Assembly: GCF_010731775.1 (NCBI RefSeq)
Contig: NZ_AP022590.1
Location: 1,860,001-1,924,000 of the forward strand
Direction of reading: 5' to 3'
Origin: Mycobacterium mantenii
GTDB taxonomy: Bacteria > Actinomycetota > Actinomycetes > Mycobacteriales > Mycobacteriaceae
Length of the DNA: 64,000 bases
The notes under the pieces were generated by a model. The model was given only the letters and a program-made list of their open reading frames with translations, did not search any database and was not told where the DNA came from. The position numbers and the translations under genes were made by a program. This document shows positions 11,572 through 22,753 of the stretch, piece after piece; position 1 is the first letter of the stretch; every line of letters begins with the position of its first letter.

Positions 11572-12483
11572 CTAGTGGGTCAGCCACTGATGCCAGCGCG
11601 TGAGCAGGCCCGCCGGGCTGGTGCCCAGTATGTCCTGGCTGGCGGTGGCCATGTCGGTGTGCCTGATGCCGCAGGTGGCCAGATATAGGTCCCGCAGTTT
11701 CGGCGGTCCGTAGTCCTCGGCCACGAACCGCGCGAACCACCAGGCGCGGTCATAGGCCAACGAGCGCTGCTCACCCGGCACGTCCAGGTCGCTGTCGGTG
11801 GGCAGCGTCACGGGAAGCAACGCGTCGGCGGGCACCGGCGCCGGTGGGCGGCCCACGAAGTCGGCGACCCCCTCGCTGAGCCAGCGCGGTGCATCCGCGA
11901 CGGTGTCGGCACGCGCGGCGTAGTGAAAAAGCTCGTGGGCCAACACGATTCGCAATGATGCGGCGCTCATGTAGGCCGCGCCCGGTGCGAACACAATCCG
12001 CTGGCCAACGGCAACCCGGCGAACGGGATCGACATGGTCGACGACCGTCACGGCCGCGATATCGGCCCACTGGGACGCCGGCCCGCCGCCGGCGGCGGCG
12101 CGAAATTCCTCGTCGGTGCCGGCCGCAACCACCGAGATCTCGCGGGACCAGTCGGCGCCCCAGAACGACTCCACCGCGGCGATCGCCGCGCCCATGCCCG
12201 ACGCCACCCGGGACAGCAACCGGTCACTGGCCGGGCCGCCGAGGCCCAGCAGCCGGACGGTGCGGTCGCCGACGGCGATCGACTTCGTCGACGCACTGAT
12301 CTGGCTGCGGGCGGGCGTGACCAGCTGGGCGGGCCGGATCCGGCTTTCGCGCACGGCATCGAACGGTACGGCCGCGGCCACCAGCAGCTCGACGACGAAT
12401 ACCCAGGCCAGCAGTATCGGGGGGAGCCACCGGCGCCGCGGTCGAGGGTCTCTAGTAACGGCGGGCGTCGTAGATCGGGCCAC
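11572..12483 (-). CDS. Membrane-anchored HExxH (gluzincin-like) putative metallopeptidase (Rv2189c-like)
   Basis: A 303-aa protein. A basic N-terminus is followed by one hydrophobic segment (WLPPILLAWVFVVELLVAAA), giving a signal anchor. Around residues 180-205 lies a zinc-binding HELFH, followed 16 residues later by WLSEGVADFVG. This HExxH...W(L)xEGxAxF spacing is that of peptidase MA-like gluzincins, where the Glu is the third zinc ligand. In databases the M. tuberculosis homologue is, as I recall, only a conserved hypothetical. The gene begins at a GTG 32 bp inside the 3' end of the NlpC/P60 gene, so the two are coupled, suggesting a shared cell-envelope role. Confidence 0.82.
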   Translation of the reverse strand: MARSTTPAVTRDPRPRRRWLPPILLAWVFVVELLVAAAVPFDAVRESRIRPAQLVTPARSQISASTKSIAVGDRTVRLLGLGGPASDRLLSRVASGMGAAIAAVESFWGADWSREISVVAAGTDEEFRAAAGGGPASQWADIAAVTVVDHVDPVRRVAVGQRIVFAPGAAYMSAASLRIVLAHELFHYAARADTVADAPRWLSEGVADFVGRPPAPVPADALLPVTLPTDSDLDVPGEQRSLAYDRAWWFARFVAEDYGPPKLRDLYLATCGIRHTDMATASQDILGTSPAGLLTRWHQWLTH

Positions 12484-13600
12484 CGGAGCCCATCGGCACC
12501 ACCCGTACCGGCACGCCGTAGGTGGAGGAGTGGATCATCATGCCGTCACCGATGTAGATGCCGGTATGCGATGCGTCGGAGTAGAAGGTCAGCACGTCGC
12601 CTGGCTGCAGATCCCCGAGCGAAACGGGCTGGCCACCGTGGGCCAGCGCCTGGCTGGAGTGCGGCAGCGAGATCCCGGCCTGCTGGAACGCCCACATCAC
12701 CAGGCCCGAGCAGTCGAATCCGCCGGGCGCGGCGCCGCCCCACACGTAGGGCGAACCGACCTGGGTCAGTGCGGCCTGCACGACGGTCGCGCGGTCACCG
12801 CCGCCGACCCCGCCGGGGATCGAGCCTGGCATGCCGGGCATGCCACCGGCGGGCGGAGCCTCGCCCGGGGCCTGCCCGGGAGCCGCGCCCGGGGGTGCCG
12901 CGTCTGGCGCCGGGGCACCAGGGGCCGGCGCGGCCGCGGGTGCCGGATTGGCCAGCGCGGTGCGCTGATCGGCGGTCAACGAGAGGTACTCCGACTTGAC
13001 GACCGCGATCTGCACCTGCAGCTGGCTCTGCTTGGACTGCAGGCTTGCCCGGACAGCGGCCGCCTGCTCGGCGGCGCTCTTGGCGTCGGCGGCGGACTTG
13101 GCGGACTCCCGCTCGGCCTTGACGGCCTGGTCCCCGGCGATCCGGTAGCTCTTCATCTGGCTGGCCATCTGCGTGGCCATCACCCGCTGCACGGCCAGCT
13201 TGTCGATCAGGCCCTGCGGTGAGCCGGCGGTCAGGATGGCTTCCATGCCGTCGACGCGCCCACCCATGTAGGTTGCGGCGGCCAGCTTGTTGACCGAGTC
13301 TTGAAACGACGCCAGGTGCGCCTTGGCCGCATCGACCGCGGCCTGGTCGTCGTTGTGCTTCTTGTCCGCGGCGCGCTGCGCGGCCAGCTTGTCGTTCAGA
13401 TCGAGCTGGGCGCTGTGCATCGCCTCGGTGGTCTGCTCGGCCTGGCGGGACAGTTCGTGAAGTTTTGCCGTGGCGTCTTCGGCCGGGTCGGCCCACGCGG
13501 GGGCGGTCATGACGCCGGAGAAGATTGCGAAGCCAGCTAGTGCCCCTATGGCCGAACGTGTGAGGACACGCGCAACCGGGTACCTAGAGTCAAGCCTCAA
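12452..13600 (-). CDS. ripC: Secreted NlpC/P60 peptidoglycan endopeptidase (Rv2190c, RipC-like)
   Basis: A 382-aa exported protein. A signal peptide (ARVLTRSAIGALAGFAIFSG ... APAWA) precedes a long coiled-coil domain (about residues 35-235), a Pro/Ala/Gly linker, and a C-terminal NlpC/P60 domain. The catalytic Cys is in GGFDCSGLVMWAFQQAG, the His in DASHTGIYIGDG and the third polar residue in MMIHSS. It should cleave the D-Glu-mDAP bond of stem peptides. The coiled coil resembles the regulatory region used by FtsX partners in this family. A TTG start giving MRLDSRYP matches the family N-terminus and places the signal peptide correctly. Confidence 0.94.
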   Translation of the reverse strand: MRLDSRYPVARVLTRSAIGALAGFAIFSGVMTAPAWADPAEDATAKLHELSRQAEQTTEAMHSAQLDLNDKLAAQRAADKKHNDDQAAVDAAKAHLASFQDSVNKLAAATYMGGRVDGMEAILTAGSPQGLIDKLAVQRVMATQMASQMKSYRIAGDQAVKAERESAKSAADAKSAAEQAAAVRASLQSKQSQLQVQIAVVKSEYLSLTADQRTALANPAPAAAPAPGAPAPDAAPPGAAPGQAPGEAPPAGGMPGMPGSIPGGVGGGDRATVVQAALTQVGSPYVWGGAAPGGFDCSGLVMWAFQQAGISLPHSSQALAHGGQPVSLGDLQPGDVLTFYSDASHTGIYIGDGMMIHSSTYGVPVRVVPMGSGGPIYDARRY

Positions 13601-13780
13601 GATTTGCTTCCTTAAACGGCCATCGACGAAAAATTGTCGTCGAGCTGGTTTAGGTCTCAAACAGGTTACGAAACGATATCGGCATTTGTCCAAAGCGAGC
13701 GGTTAAGAAATTAGAAAGAATCCTGTCATTTCTATGTGAATCGTTTCGCGTGGCCCGAGGACCTTTGTGGGACAAGGCAA
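13601..13780 (-). promoter_or_regulatory. AT-rich leader upstream of the NlpC/P60 gene with a hairpin
   Basis: This 180-bp gap is clearly more A/T-rich than its surroundings. At 13624-13642 there is an inverted repeat, CGACGA-(7)-TCGTCG, ending 24 bp before the TTG start on the transcribed strand; it could fold in the 5' leader or be an operator. A GGTTACGAAACG stretch sits at 13664-13675. No known riboswitch was recognised. Other peptidoglycan hydrolase genes of actinobacteria often carry long regulatory leaders, so this gap is the likely promoter and control region. Confidence 0.4.
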
Positions 13781-14035
13781 TTAGGCTACACCAGATCCCC
13801 GATCCCGACGAATCGGGACGAGGCGAAGTCGCGGCGCCAAGCCCACCTCGGCGAGAACCTCCAATGCCGCCCGCTCGTCCTGCATTAAAGTATCCGGGAC
13901 CCCGAGTATCACGCTGACGACGCAGTCGCGGCAGCCGGGACCGCGCACCGCGCAATCGTCGCAGTCGATCACCACCGGCGTCCCCGGCTCCGGCGGCGTC
14001 ATGCCGAGGTTGGTGGGTCCAGTTTTTGGTGCCAT
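13781..14035 (-). CDS. Small conserved Cys-rich protein
   Basis: An 84-aa ORF with an ATG start after a purine-rich ribosome-binding region. A four-Cys cluster in two spaced pairs (CDDCAVRGPGCRDCVVSVIL, residues 25-44) looks like a small metal-binding or redox knuckle. The rest is a helical region, ERAALEVLAEVG, and a basic tail. Codon third positions are G/C as in real genes. The same small ORF is, from memory, conserved beside this nuclease in other actinobacteria, but no function is known. It is divergent from the DnaQ/UvrC-like gene. Confidence 0.72.
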   Translation of the reverse strand: MAPKTGPTNLGMTPPEPGTPVVIDCDDCAVRGPGCRDCVVSVILGVPDTLMQDERAALEVLAEVGLAPRLRLVPIRRDRGSGVA

Positions 14036-15980
14036 CGGGATCGGTCCTCTCGCTCTGGCTCCGGCAGGCTTGGTAGGCGAACATCACGCCGGACTGCCCG
14101 AACGGTAACCGCGGGCACCGACACGTATCCGTTCGACGCATTCCGGCCCCGCGCCCGGCGTGGGAGCTGCGCGGATGTCGGTCGTCGCGCTTAACGTCAC
14201 CGCCGTGGCTTCCCGGGGTGCGACTCAGCTGAGCTTCGCGGACGTGGGGTCGCCGTTCACGCCCGACGAGCTCTCCCTGCGGGAAACCACCTTCGTCGTG
14301 GTCGACCTGGAGACCACCGGCGGGCGCACCAAGAGCACCGAGGGAACCGTGCCCGACGCCATCACCGAAATCGGGGCTGTCAAGGTGCGCGGCGGCGTGG
14401 TGCTCGGCGAGTTCGCCACCCTGGTGGATCCCCAGCGCAGCATCCCGCCCCAGATCGTGCAGCTGACCGGCATCACCACCGCAATGGTCTGCGACGCGCC
14501 GACCATCGATGCGGTGCTGCCGATGTTCCTGGAGTTCGCCGGCGACGCGGTGCTGGTCGCCCACAACGCCGGCTTCGACATCGGATTCCTGAAAGCCGCC
14601 GCCGAGCATTGCGAAATCCGTTGGCCGCGACCGCAAGTGCTGTGCACCGTCCGGCTGGCCCGCCGGGTACTCAGCCGCGAGGAAGCCCCCAGCGTGCGGC
14701 TGGCGTCGCTGGCGCGGCTGTTCGCCGTCGCCACCCAGCCCACCCACCGCGCCCTGGACGATGCGCGCGCCACCGTCGACGTGTTGCACGCCCTCATCGA
14801 ACGAGTGGGCAACCAGGGCGTGCACACCTACGCCGACCTGCGCGCCTACCTACCTGACGTCACCCCCACGCAACGCCGCAAGCGGGTGCTCGCCGAGGGC
14901 CTGCCGCGGGGGCCGGGGGTGTATCTCTTCCGCGGGCCGTCGGGCGAGGTGCTCTACATCGGCACCGCCGTCGACCTGCGCCGCCGGGTCGGCCAGTACT
15001 TCACCGGCGCCGACCCCCGGGGCCGCATGAAGGAGATGGTCGCGCTGGCCGACGCGGTCGACCACGTCGAGTGCGCCCACGCGCTGGAGGCCGGCGTGCG
15101 CGAGCTGCGGCTGCTGGCGGCGCACGCCCCGCCGTACAACCGGCGGTCCAGGTTCCCGCAGCGCTGGTGGTGGGTGGCGCTGACCGAGGAGGCGTTCCCG
15201 AGGCTGGCGGTGGTGCGGGCGCCGCGGCACGACCGTGCCGTCGGCCCGTTCCGCGCCCGCGCCGACGCCGCCGACACGGCCGCCCTGCTGGCCCGGTTCA
15301 CCGGACTGCGAACCTGCACCAACCGGCTGGGCCGCTCGGCGCTGCACGGGCCGCTGTGCGCCGAGGCGGAGGTGTCGCCGTGCCCGGCCGCGCGCGGCGT
15401 CACCGCCACCCAGTACGCCGGCGCCGTGGCGCGGGTCGCGGCGTTGGTCGACGGCGTCGACAGCAGCGCGCTGAGGTCGGCCGTGGACCAGGTCGGCGCG
15501 CTCGCCGAGCGGCACCACTTCGAGAGCGCCGCGCGCCTGCGTGACCGCACCGTCACCGCGGTCGACACGCTGTGGCGCGGCCAGCGGCTGCGCGCCCTGG
15601 TCACGCTGCCCGAGCTGATCGCCGCCGCACCCGACGGCGAGGGTGGTTATCACCTGGCCGTCATCCGCCACGGCCAGCTCGCGGCGGCCGGCCGCGCCCG
15701 GCGCGGGGTGCCGCCGATGCCGGTTGTCGACGCGATTGTTGCTGGGGCACAAGCGATCCTGCCCACACCGGCACCGCTGGGCGGCGCGCTCGTCGAGGAA
15801 ACCGCGCTGATCACGCGGTGGTTGACGACGCCCGGGGTGCGCATCGTTCGGGTCACGACCGAGTCGGAAGAGGGATGGGCTTCCCCACTGCGCTCGGCGG
15901 GCGCCTGGTCGGCGTGGGCCGCCTCGGCGCGCTCGGCACGACTGGCCGCGGAACAGCTCTCGGCGCAGGCGCTGCGGGAA

Positions 15981-17843
<1,863 letters not shown>

Positions 17844-17883
17844 GCCGGCGGCTCCGAATACGAGAAGGAATAGGAGTGCTCGG

Positions 17884-18741
17884 TTGAAGAAACTGGGATC
17901 GACCCGACCCGGTGCGGCCAAGCCGCCTAAGGGGCAGCGCGACCGGTCGCGGCGGCGGCTGCGCCGCCGGCTGTCCGGTGGCCTGCTGCTGCTGATCGCG
18001 CTGACCATCGCCGGCGGTCTCGCCGCCATCCTGACCCCGCGGCCCCAGGTGGCCGTCGCCGACGAGTCGAACTCGGCGCTGCTGCGCACCGGCAAGCAGC
18101 TGTTCGACACGTCCTGCGTGTCCTGCCACGGCGCCAACCTGCAGGGTGTTCCCGACCGCGGGCCGAGCCTGATCGGTGTCGGCGAAGAAGCCGTCTACTT
18201 CCAGGTGTCGACCGGCCGGATGCCCGCGATGACCGGCGAGGCCCAGGCACCGCGCAAGGAACCGATCTTCGACGAGGCACAGGTCGACGCCCTGGGTGCC
18301 TATGTCCAGGCCAACGGCGGCGGCCCCACCACGGTGCGCAACCCGGACGGCAGCCTGGCGATGCGCTCGCTGCGCGGCGAGGACCTGGGCCGCGGCGGCG
18401 ACCTGTTCCGGCTGAACTGCTCTTCCTGCCACAACTTCACCGGCAAGGGCGGCGCGCTGTCGTCGGGTAAGTACGCGCCGGACCTCGAGCCCGCCAACGA
18501 GCAGCAGATCCTGGCGGCCATGCGGACCGGCCCGCAGAACATGCCGAAGTTCTCCGACCGCCAGCTGTCCTTCGAAGCCAAGAAGGACATCATCGGCTAC
18601 ATCAAGGCCGTCACCGAGGAGCGCCAGCCGGGCGGCTACGGCCTGGGCGGATTCGGGCCCGCACCCGAGGGCATGGCCGCCTGGATCATCGGGATGGTCG
18701 CCGCCATCGGGCTGGCACTGTGGATTGGGGCACGAGCATGA
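17884..18741 (+). CDS. qcrC: Dihaem cytochrome cc subunit QcrC of the bcc complex
   Basis: A 285-aa protein with an N-terminal membrane anchor ([20 protein letters not shown]), two c-type haem-binding motifs CVSCH (~residue 78) and CSSCH (~180), and a C-terminal membrane helix ([20 protein letters not shown]). The two haems replace the separate soluble cytochrome c and pass electrons directly to the aa3 oxidase. The TTG start (MKKLGSTRP) is used because the nearby GTG at 17875 runs into a stop after three codons. Its stop is part of an ATGA whose ATG opens the MIRU-encoded small ORF. Confidence 0.96.
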   Translation: MKKLGSTRPGAAKPPKGQRDRSRRRLRRRLSGGLLLLIALTIAGGLAAILTPRPQVAVADESNSALLRTGKQLFDTSCVSCHGANLQGVPDRGPSLIGVGEEAVYFQVSTGRMPAMTGEAQAPRKEPIFDEAQVDALGAYVQANGGGPTTVRNPDGSLAMRSLRGEDLGRGGDLFRLNCSSCHNFTGKGGALSSGKYAPDLEPANEQQILAAMRTGPQNMPKFSDRQLSFEAKKDIIGYIKAVTEERQPGGYGLGGFGPAPEGMAAWIIGMVAAIGLALWIGARA

Positions 18742-18845
18742 GCCGCGCCGAGACGATGCAGAGCGAAGCGATGAGGAGGAGCGGCGCAAACGAGCCAGCC
18801 GCGACGATGCAGAGCGAAGCGATGAGGAGGAGCAGCGCAAAATGA
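18738..18845 (+). CDS. MIRU-encoded small ORF between qcrC and qcrA
   Basis: A 35-codon ORF lying wholly in the repeat. It starts [12 protein letters not shown] and contains the hexapeptide TMQSEA twice. Its ATG overlaps the qcrC stop (ATGA at 18738-18741) and its TGA overlaps the qcrA ATG (ATGA at 18842-18845). This is the arrangement described for mycobacterial interspersed repetitive units, in which the repeat-borne ORF bridges neighbouring cistrons. The peptide is probably less important than the continuous translation it allows. In M. tuberculosis, qcrA is annotated to begin MSRA at the corresponding place, so frame use may differ here. Confidence 0.6.
   Translation: MSRAETMQSEAMRRSGANEPAATMQSEAMRRSSAK
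18740..18841 (+). repeat. Mycobacterial interspersed repetitive unit (MIRU), two tandem units
   Basis: Two near-identical units of 51-52 bp (18740-18791 and 18792-18841) share the core GACGATGCAGAGCGAAGCG followed by ATGAGGAGGAGC. This is the MIRU core as I know it. The units lie between two respiratory genes and carry stop/start overlaps at both edges. The AGGAGGAGC blocks could also act as ribosome-binding sequences for qcrA. Confidence 0.85.
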
Positions 18846-20068
18846 GCGACGCCGTGGGTGGTAAGGGAGACGTTCGCGGCTCTGACACCGAGGGGAACCC
18901 GCACGGCGCAGGCGAGCGGGAGCCCAACGACGCGGCGCTGGCCGCCATGTCGCAGCAGGAACTGGTGGCGCTGGGCGGCAGGCTCGACGGCGTCGAAACG
19001 GTGTTCAAGGAACCCCGCTGGCCGATCGAGGGCACCAAAGCCGAGAAGCGCGCCGAACGCGGCGTCGCTCTCTGGCTTTTGCTGGGCGGCTTCTTCGGGC
19101 TGGCCCTGCTGCTGATCTTCCTGTTCTGGCCGTGGGAGTACAAGCCCAAGGAGGCCCGCGGAAGCATCCTGTACGACCTGACCACCCCGCTGTACGGCCT
19201 GACCTTCGGGATGGCGATCCTGTCGATCGGGATCGGCGTCATCCTGTACCAGAAACGCTTTATCCCCGAAGAGATTTCGATCCAGGACCGCCACGACGGC
19301 GCCTCGCGCGACGTCGACCGCAAGACGGTGGTGGCCAACCTGGCCGACGCGTATCAGGGTTCGACCGTCGGGCGGCGCAAGCTGATCGGCCTGTCGCTGG
19401 GAATGGGGCTGGGCGCGTTCGGCCTGTCCACCCTGGTCGCGTTTGCCGGCGGGCTGATCAAGAACCCGTGGAAGCCGGTCGTGCCCACCGCCGACGGCAA
19501 GAAGGCCGTGCTGTGGACGTCCGGGTGGACCCCGCGCTACCACGGCGAGACCATCTATCTGGCGCGCGCCACCGGCTCGGCCTCCACCTCCCCGTTCGTC
19601 AAGATGCGCCCCGAGGACCTCGACGCCGGCGGCATGGAGACCGTCTTCCCGTGGCGCGAGTCCGACGGCGACGGCACCACCCCGGAGTCGCAGGAAAAGC
19701 TGCGGGCCATCAACCAGGGCGTGCGAAACCCGGTGATGCTCATCCGAGTTCGGCCCACCGACATGAACCGCGTGGTCAAGCGACAGGGTCAGGAGAGCTT
19801 CAACTTCGGCGAGTTCTTCGCCTACACCAAGGTCTGCTCGCACCTGGGTTGCCCCGCCTCGCTGTACGAGGAGCAGTCCTACCGAATCTTGTGCCCCTGC
19901 CACCAGTCGCAGTTCGACGCGCTGCACTTCGCCAAGCCGATTTTCGGACCGGCCGCGCGTGCGTTGGCGCAACTGCCGATCACCATCGACACCAACGGGT
20001 ATCTGGTCGCCAACGGTGACTTCGTCGAGCCCGTCGGACCGGCATTCTGGGAGAGGACGACAACATGA
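18842..20068 (+). CDS. qcrA: Rieske iron-sulfur subunit QcrA of the bcc complex
   Basis: Read from the ATG at 18842 ([10 protein letters not shown]), the product is 408 aa. There are three N-terminal membrane helices, as in actinobacterial QcrA ([20 protein letters not shown] is the first). The C-terminal Rieske fold has the [2Fe-2S] ligands in CSHLGC and CPCHQSQFD. An alternative TTG at 18725 would give 447 aa by reading the MIRU in another frame (repeated [10 protein letters not shown]). I prefer the ATG because it is coupled to the MIRU ORF and has AGGAGGAGC 11-18 bp upstream. The gene is ATGA-coupled to qcrB. Confidence 0.93.
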   Translation: MSDAVGGKGDVRGSDTEGNPHGAGEREPNDAALAAMSQQELVALGGRLDGVETVFKEPRWPIEGTKAEKRAERGVALWLLLGGFFGLALLLIFLFWPWEYKPKEARGSILYDLTTPLYGLTFGMAILSIGIGVILYQKRFIPEEISIQDRHDGASRDVDRKTVVANLADAYQGSTVGRRKLIGLSLGMGLGAFGLSTLVAFAGGLIKNPWKPVVPTADGKKAVLWTSGWTPRYHGETIYLARATGSASTSPFVKMRPEDLDAGGMETVFPWRESDGDGTTPESQEKLRAINQGVRNPVMLIRVRPTDMNRVVKRQGQESFNFGEFFAYTKVCSHLGCPASLYEEQSYRILCPCHQSQFDALHFAKPIFGPAARALAQLPITIDTNGYLVANGDFVEPVGPAFWERTTT

Positions 20069-21753
20069 GTCCGAAATTGAGTCCCCCGAAGATCGGCGAT
20101 GTCCTGGCCCGCCAGGGCGAGGACATCGATACGCGCTATCACCCGTCGGCCGCGGTCCGCAGACAGCTGAACAAGGTGTTCCCCACCCACTGGTCGTTCC
20201 TGCTGGGTGAGATCGCGATGTACAGCTTCATCGTGCTGCTGCTCACCGGCGTGTACCTGACGCTGTTCTTCGACCCGTCCATGGGCGAAATCACCTACAA
20301 CGGCGCCTACCAGCCGCTGCGCGGCGTGGACATGTCGAAGGCCTTCGCGTCGACCCTCGACATCTCCTTCGAGGTCCGTGGCGGCCTGTTCGTGCGTCAG
20401 GTCCACCACTGGGCCGCGCTGATCTTCTCCGCGTCGATCATGGTCCACCTGGCCCGCATCTTCTTCACCGGCGCCTTCCGGCGACCGCGCGAGGCCAACT
20501 GGGTCATCGGTTCGCTGCTGCTGATCCTGGCCATGTTCGAGGGCTACTTCGGTTACTCGCTGCCCGACGACCTGCTGTCCGGCATCGGGTTGCGCGCCGC
20601 ACTGTCCTCGATCACCTTGGGCATGCCGGTGATCGGCACCTGGCTGCACTGGGCGCTGTTCGGCGGTGACTTCCCCTGCGGTGGCGTCGGAAGTGAATGC
20701 GCCACAGCGGGTTACATCATCCCGCGGATGTACGCCCTGCACATCCTGCTGCTACCCGGGATCATCCTGGCGCTGATCGGGCTGCACCTGGCCATGGTGT
20801 GGTTCCAGAAGCACACCCAGTTCCCCGGCCCCGGCCGCACCGAGCACAACGTGGTCGGCGTGCGAGTGATGCCGGTGTTCGCGGTCAAGTCCGGCGCGTT
20901 CTTCGCCGCGATCGTCGGTGTGCTGGGCCTGCTGGGTGGTCTGCTGCAGATCAACCCGATCTGGAACCTGGGCCCCTACAAGCCATCTCACGTCTCTGCC
21001 GGCTCGCAGCCGGACTTCTACATGATGTGGACGGAAGGCTTGGCCCGCATCTGGCCGCCGTGGGAGTTCTACTTCTGGCATCACACCATCCCGGCGGTGG
21101 TCTGGGTGGCGCTGATCATGGGTGGAGTGTTCGGTCTGCTGATCGTCTACCCGTTCCTGGAGAAGCGGTTCAGCGGCGACTACGCCCACCACAACCTGCT
21201 GCAGCGGCCGCGCGACGTGCCGGTGCGCACGTCGATCGGTGCGATGGCGATCGCGTTCTACATGCTGCTGACGCTGTGTGCGATGAACGACATCATCGCG
21301 TACAAGTTCGACATCTCGCTCAACGCGACGACGTGGATCGGGCGCATCGGCATGGTGATCGTTCCACCGGTGGTCTACTTCATCACCTATCGGTGGTGCA
21401 TCGGACTGCAGCGCAGCGACCGCGCGGTGCTCGAGCACGGCATCGAGACCGGCATCATCAAGCGGCTGCCGCACGGCGCCTACATCGAACTGCATCAGCC
21501 GCTGGGCCCGGTCGACGACCACGGCCACCCGCTGCCACTCGCCTACCAGGGTGCGCCGCTGCCCAACAAGATGAACAAGCTGGGCTCGGCCGGATCGCCG
21601 GGTAGCGGTAGCTTCCTGTTCGCCGATCCGGCGTCCGAGGACGCGGCATTGCGGGAGGCGGCGCACGGCTCTGAGCAGCGCGCCCTGACTGCACTGCGCG
21701 AACACCAGGACAGCCTCAACGGGTCGACCAACGGCGAGGGCGGCGAGCACTAG
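20065..21753 (+). CDS. qcrB: Cytochrome b subunit QcrB of the bcc complex
   Basis: A 562-aa polytopic protein that binds two b haems and menaquinol. His pairs are seen in [19 protein letters not shown] and in [11 protein letters not shown] ... IGLHLAMVW. The quinol-site PEWY motif appears as PDFY ([19 protein letters not shown]), the form usual in mycobacteria, followed by HHTIPAVVW. QcrB is the target of imidazopyridine inhibitors such as telacebec; resistance sites cannot be judged here. A hydrophilic C-terminal extension of about 110 residues faces the cytosol. The start overlaps the qcrA stop as ATGA. Confidence 0.97.
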   Translation: MSPKLSPPKIGDVLARQGEDIDTRYHPSAAVRRQLNKVFPTHWSFLLGEIAMYSFIVLLLTGVYLTLFFDPSMGEITYNGAYQPLRGVDMSKAFASTLDISFEVRGGLFVRQVHHWAALIFSASIMVHLARIFFTGAFRRPREANWVIGSLLLILAMFEGYFGYSLPDDLLSGIGLRAALSSITLGMPVIGTWLHWALFGGDFPCGGVGSECATAGYIIPRMYALHILLLPGIILALIGLHLAMVWFQKHTQFPGPGRTEHNVVGVRVMPVFAVKSGAFFAAIVGVLGLLGGLLQINPIWNLGPYKPSHVSAGSQPDFYMMWTEGLARIWPPWEFYFWHHTIPAVVWVALIMGGVFGLLIVYPFLEKRFSGDYAHHNLLQRPRDVPVRTSIGAMAIAFYMLLTLCAMNDIIAYKFDISLNATTWIGRIGMVIVPPVVYFITYRWCIGLQRSDRAVLEHGIETGIIKRLPHGAYIELHQPLGPVDDHGHPLPLAYQGAPLPNKMNKLGSAGSPGSGSFLFADPASEDAALREAAHGSEQRALTALREHQDSLNGSTNGEGGEH

Positions 21754-22093
21754 CTCGCAGAGTTAGGCGACGACGCCGCCCGCGCTTACGCGGGCGACGC
21801 ACAGCCGGTAATCCACGGCACCGCTCCGGGTTACGTTGCTGGGCGCACCGGGCGGGCATGACCGCGAGACGTAAGCCACGGCGTGTCGTGTGCGTGGTTC
21901 ACGTGTCGGCGCCAGCGCCGCGAAACCTCAACGGCGGCCAGTCATCCCCGCAATGCGGGTTCGCGGGCCGACAGCGTCACGGGCTCGCGGGCTCGCGGGC
22001 TCGCGTGGTCGAGGTGTCGCGGGCCGGCAGCGTCGCGGGGCGGCCGCCCTCCCCCACGGGCCGGACGCGCCTGCCGGCCCTGTTCGGCGGCGA
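21754..22093. other. 340-bp intergenic region with short repeats, no gene seen
   Basis: This gap separates convergent qcrB and the Rv2197c-like gene. It holds three perfect tandem copies of GGGCTCGC (21981-22004). Two imperfect 23-bp direct repeats containing CGCGGGCC(G)CAGCGTC begin at 21961 and 22017, 56 bp apart and 21/23 identical. The ORFs crossing it are unconvincing. It has no terminator with a T tract; G/C-rich pairings are possible. Confidence 0.7.
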
Positions 22094-22753
22094 CTATTGC
22101 TCGGCGAGGACGCGGCGCAGCTGGCGGATGTGCAGCCACTCCACCACCGGCATGGCCCCGGTAATGACGCCGGCGAAGCCATATCCGACCCACGACGCGC
22201 CATCGTGACCGATCGCCATCAGGTAGGTCGCCGTCGCGACCGCGATCAGCGCCGCCCCCATGGTGCCGGTCAGTATCACGGTGCCGCGCAACCAGACTCG
22301 GTCCACCGCCTCGCCCGACCACTCGCCATCCGACGCCGGCGCCGCCGTCTGCACCGTGGTCTGCTGCGTCCGCTCGGTCCCGGTGCGCAAAGCGCCGCTC
22401 CCCAGCCGCACCGACGGCCTGGACGGTCCGCGCGCCGGCGCGGTCATCGCCGAAGCGGCCGGCTCGGACTGGGACATCCGGCGGGCCCGCAACAGGATGG
22501 GGATCGCGCCCGCGATGATCAGCGCCGAGACGATGATGACGGCGTACAGCACCCAGGTGGTGTGCGGGCTGCTGGCCGCCTTGTGAAAGCCCCTGCCCAG
22601 ATCCGCCAGGGCGACCGCGGCCGCCACGCTGACACCCAGCAGCACCAGATAGATGGCGGCGCACGCCCCGATCAGGATGCGGTCGATGACTTCGGGTGCG
22701 ATAGTGTCGTCGCCGCCCACCCCGCGCCGATACGCCGAATACCTGCTGACCAT
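22094..22753 (-). CDS. DUF2561-like membrane protein (Rv2197c)
   Basis: A 219-aa protein with about four membrane segments: two in the first 80 residues (ILIGACAAIYLVLLGVSVAA; TTWVLYAVIIVSALIIAGAI) and two near the C-terminus (VILTGTMGAALIAVATATYL; SWVGYGFAGVITGAMPVVEW). A charged, Thr/Ser-rich linker separates the pairs. The start [11 protein letters not shown] matches the M. tuberculosis protein. The ATG shares one base with the mmpS3 stop (TGATG), so the two are co-translated. Function unknown; the location beside the oxidase genes is conserved. Confidence 0.86.
   Translation of the reverse strand: MVSRYSAYRRGVGGDDTIAPEVIDRILIGACAAIYLVLLGVSVAAAVALADLGRGFHKAASSPHTTWVLYAVIIVSALIIAGAIPILLRARRMSQSEPAASAMTAPARGPSRPSVRLGSGALRTGTERTQQTTVQTAAPASDGEWSGEAVDRVWLRGTVILTGTMGAALIAVATATYLMAIGHDGASWVGYGFAGVITGAMPVVEWLHIRQLRRVLAEQ

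Noticed and set aside
10402..11688. Plus-strand ORF opposite pimB'
   Set aside because: Antisense shadow of a well-supported GT4 gene.
12034..13222. Plus-strand ORFs opposite the NlpC/P60 and HExxH genes
   Set aside because: Antisense shadows with no homology and Arg/His-rich composition.
18725..18841. N-terminal extension of QcrA from a TTG inside qcrC
   Set aside because: It reads the MIRU in another frame ([10 protein letters not shown]). The ATG at 18842 coupled to the repeat ORF is simpler, though the extension is not excluded.
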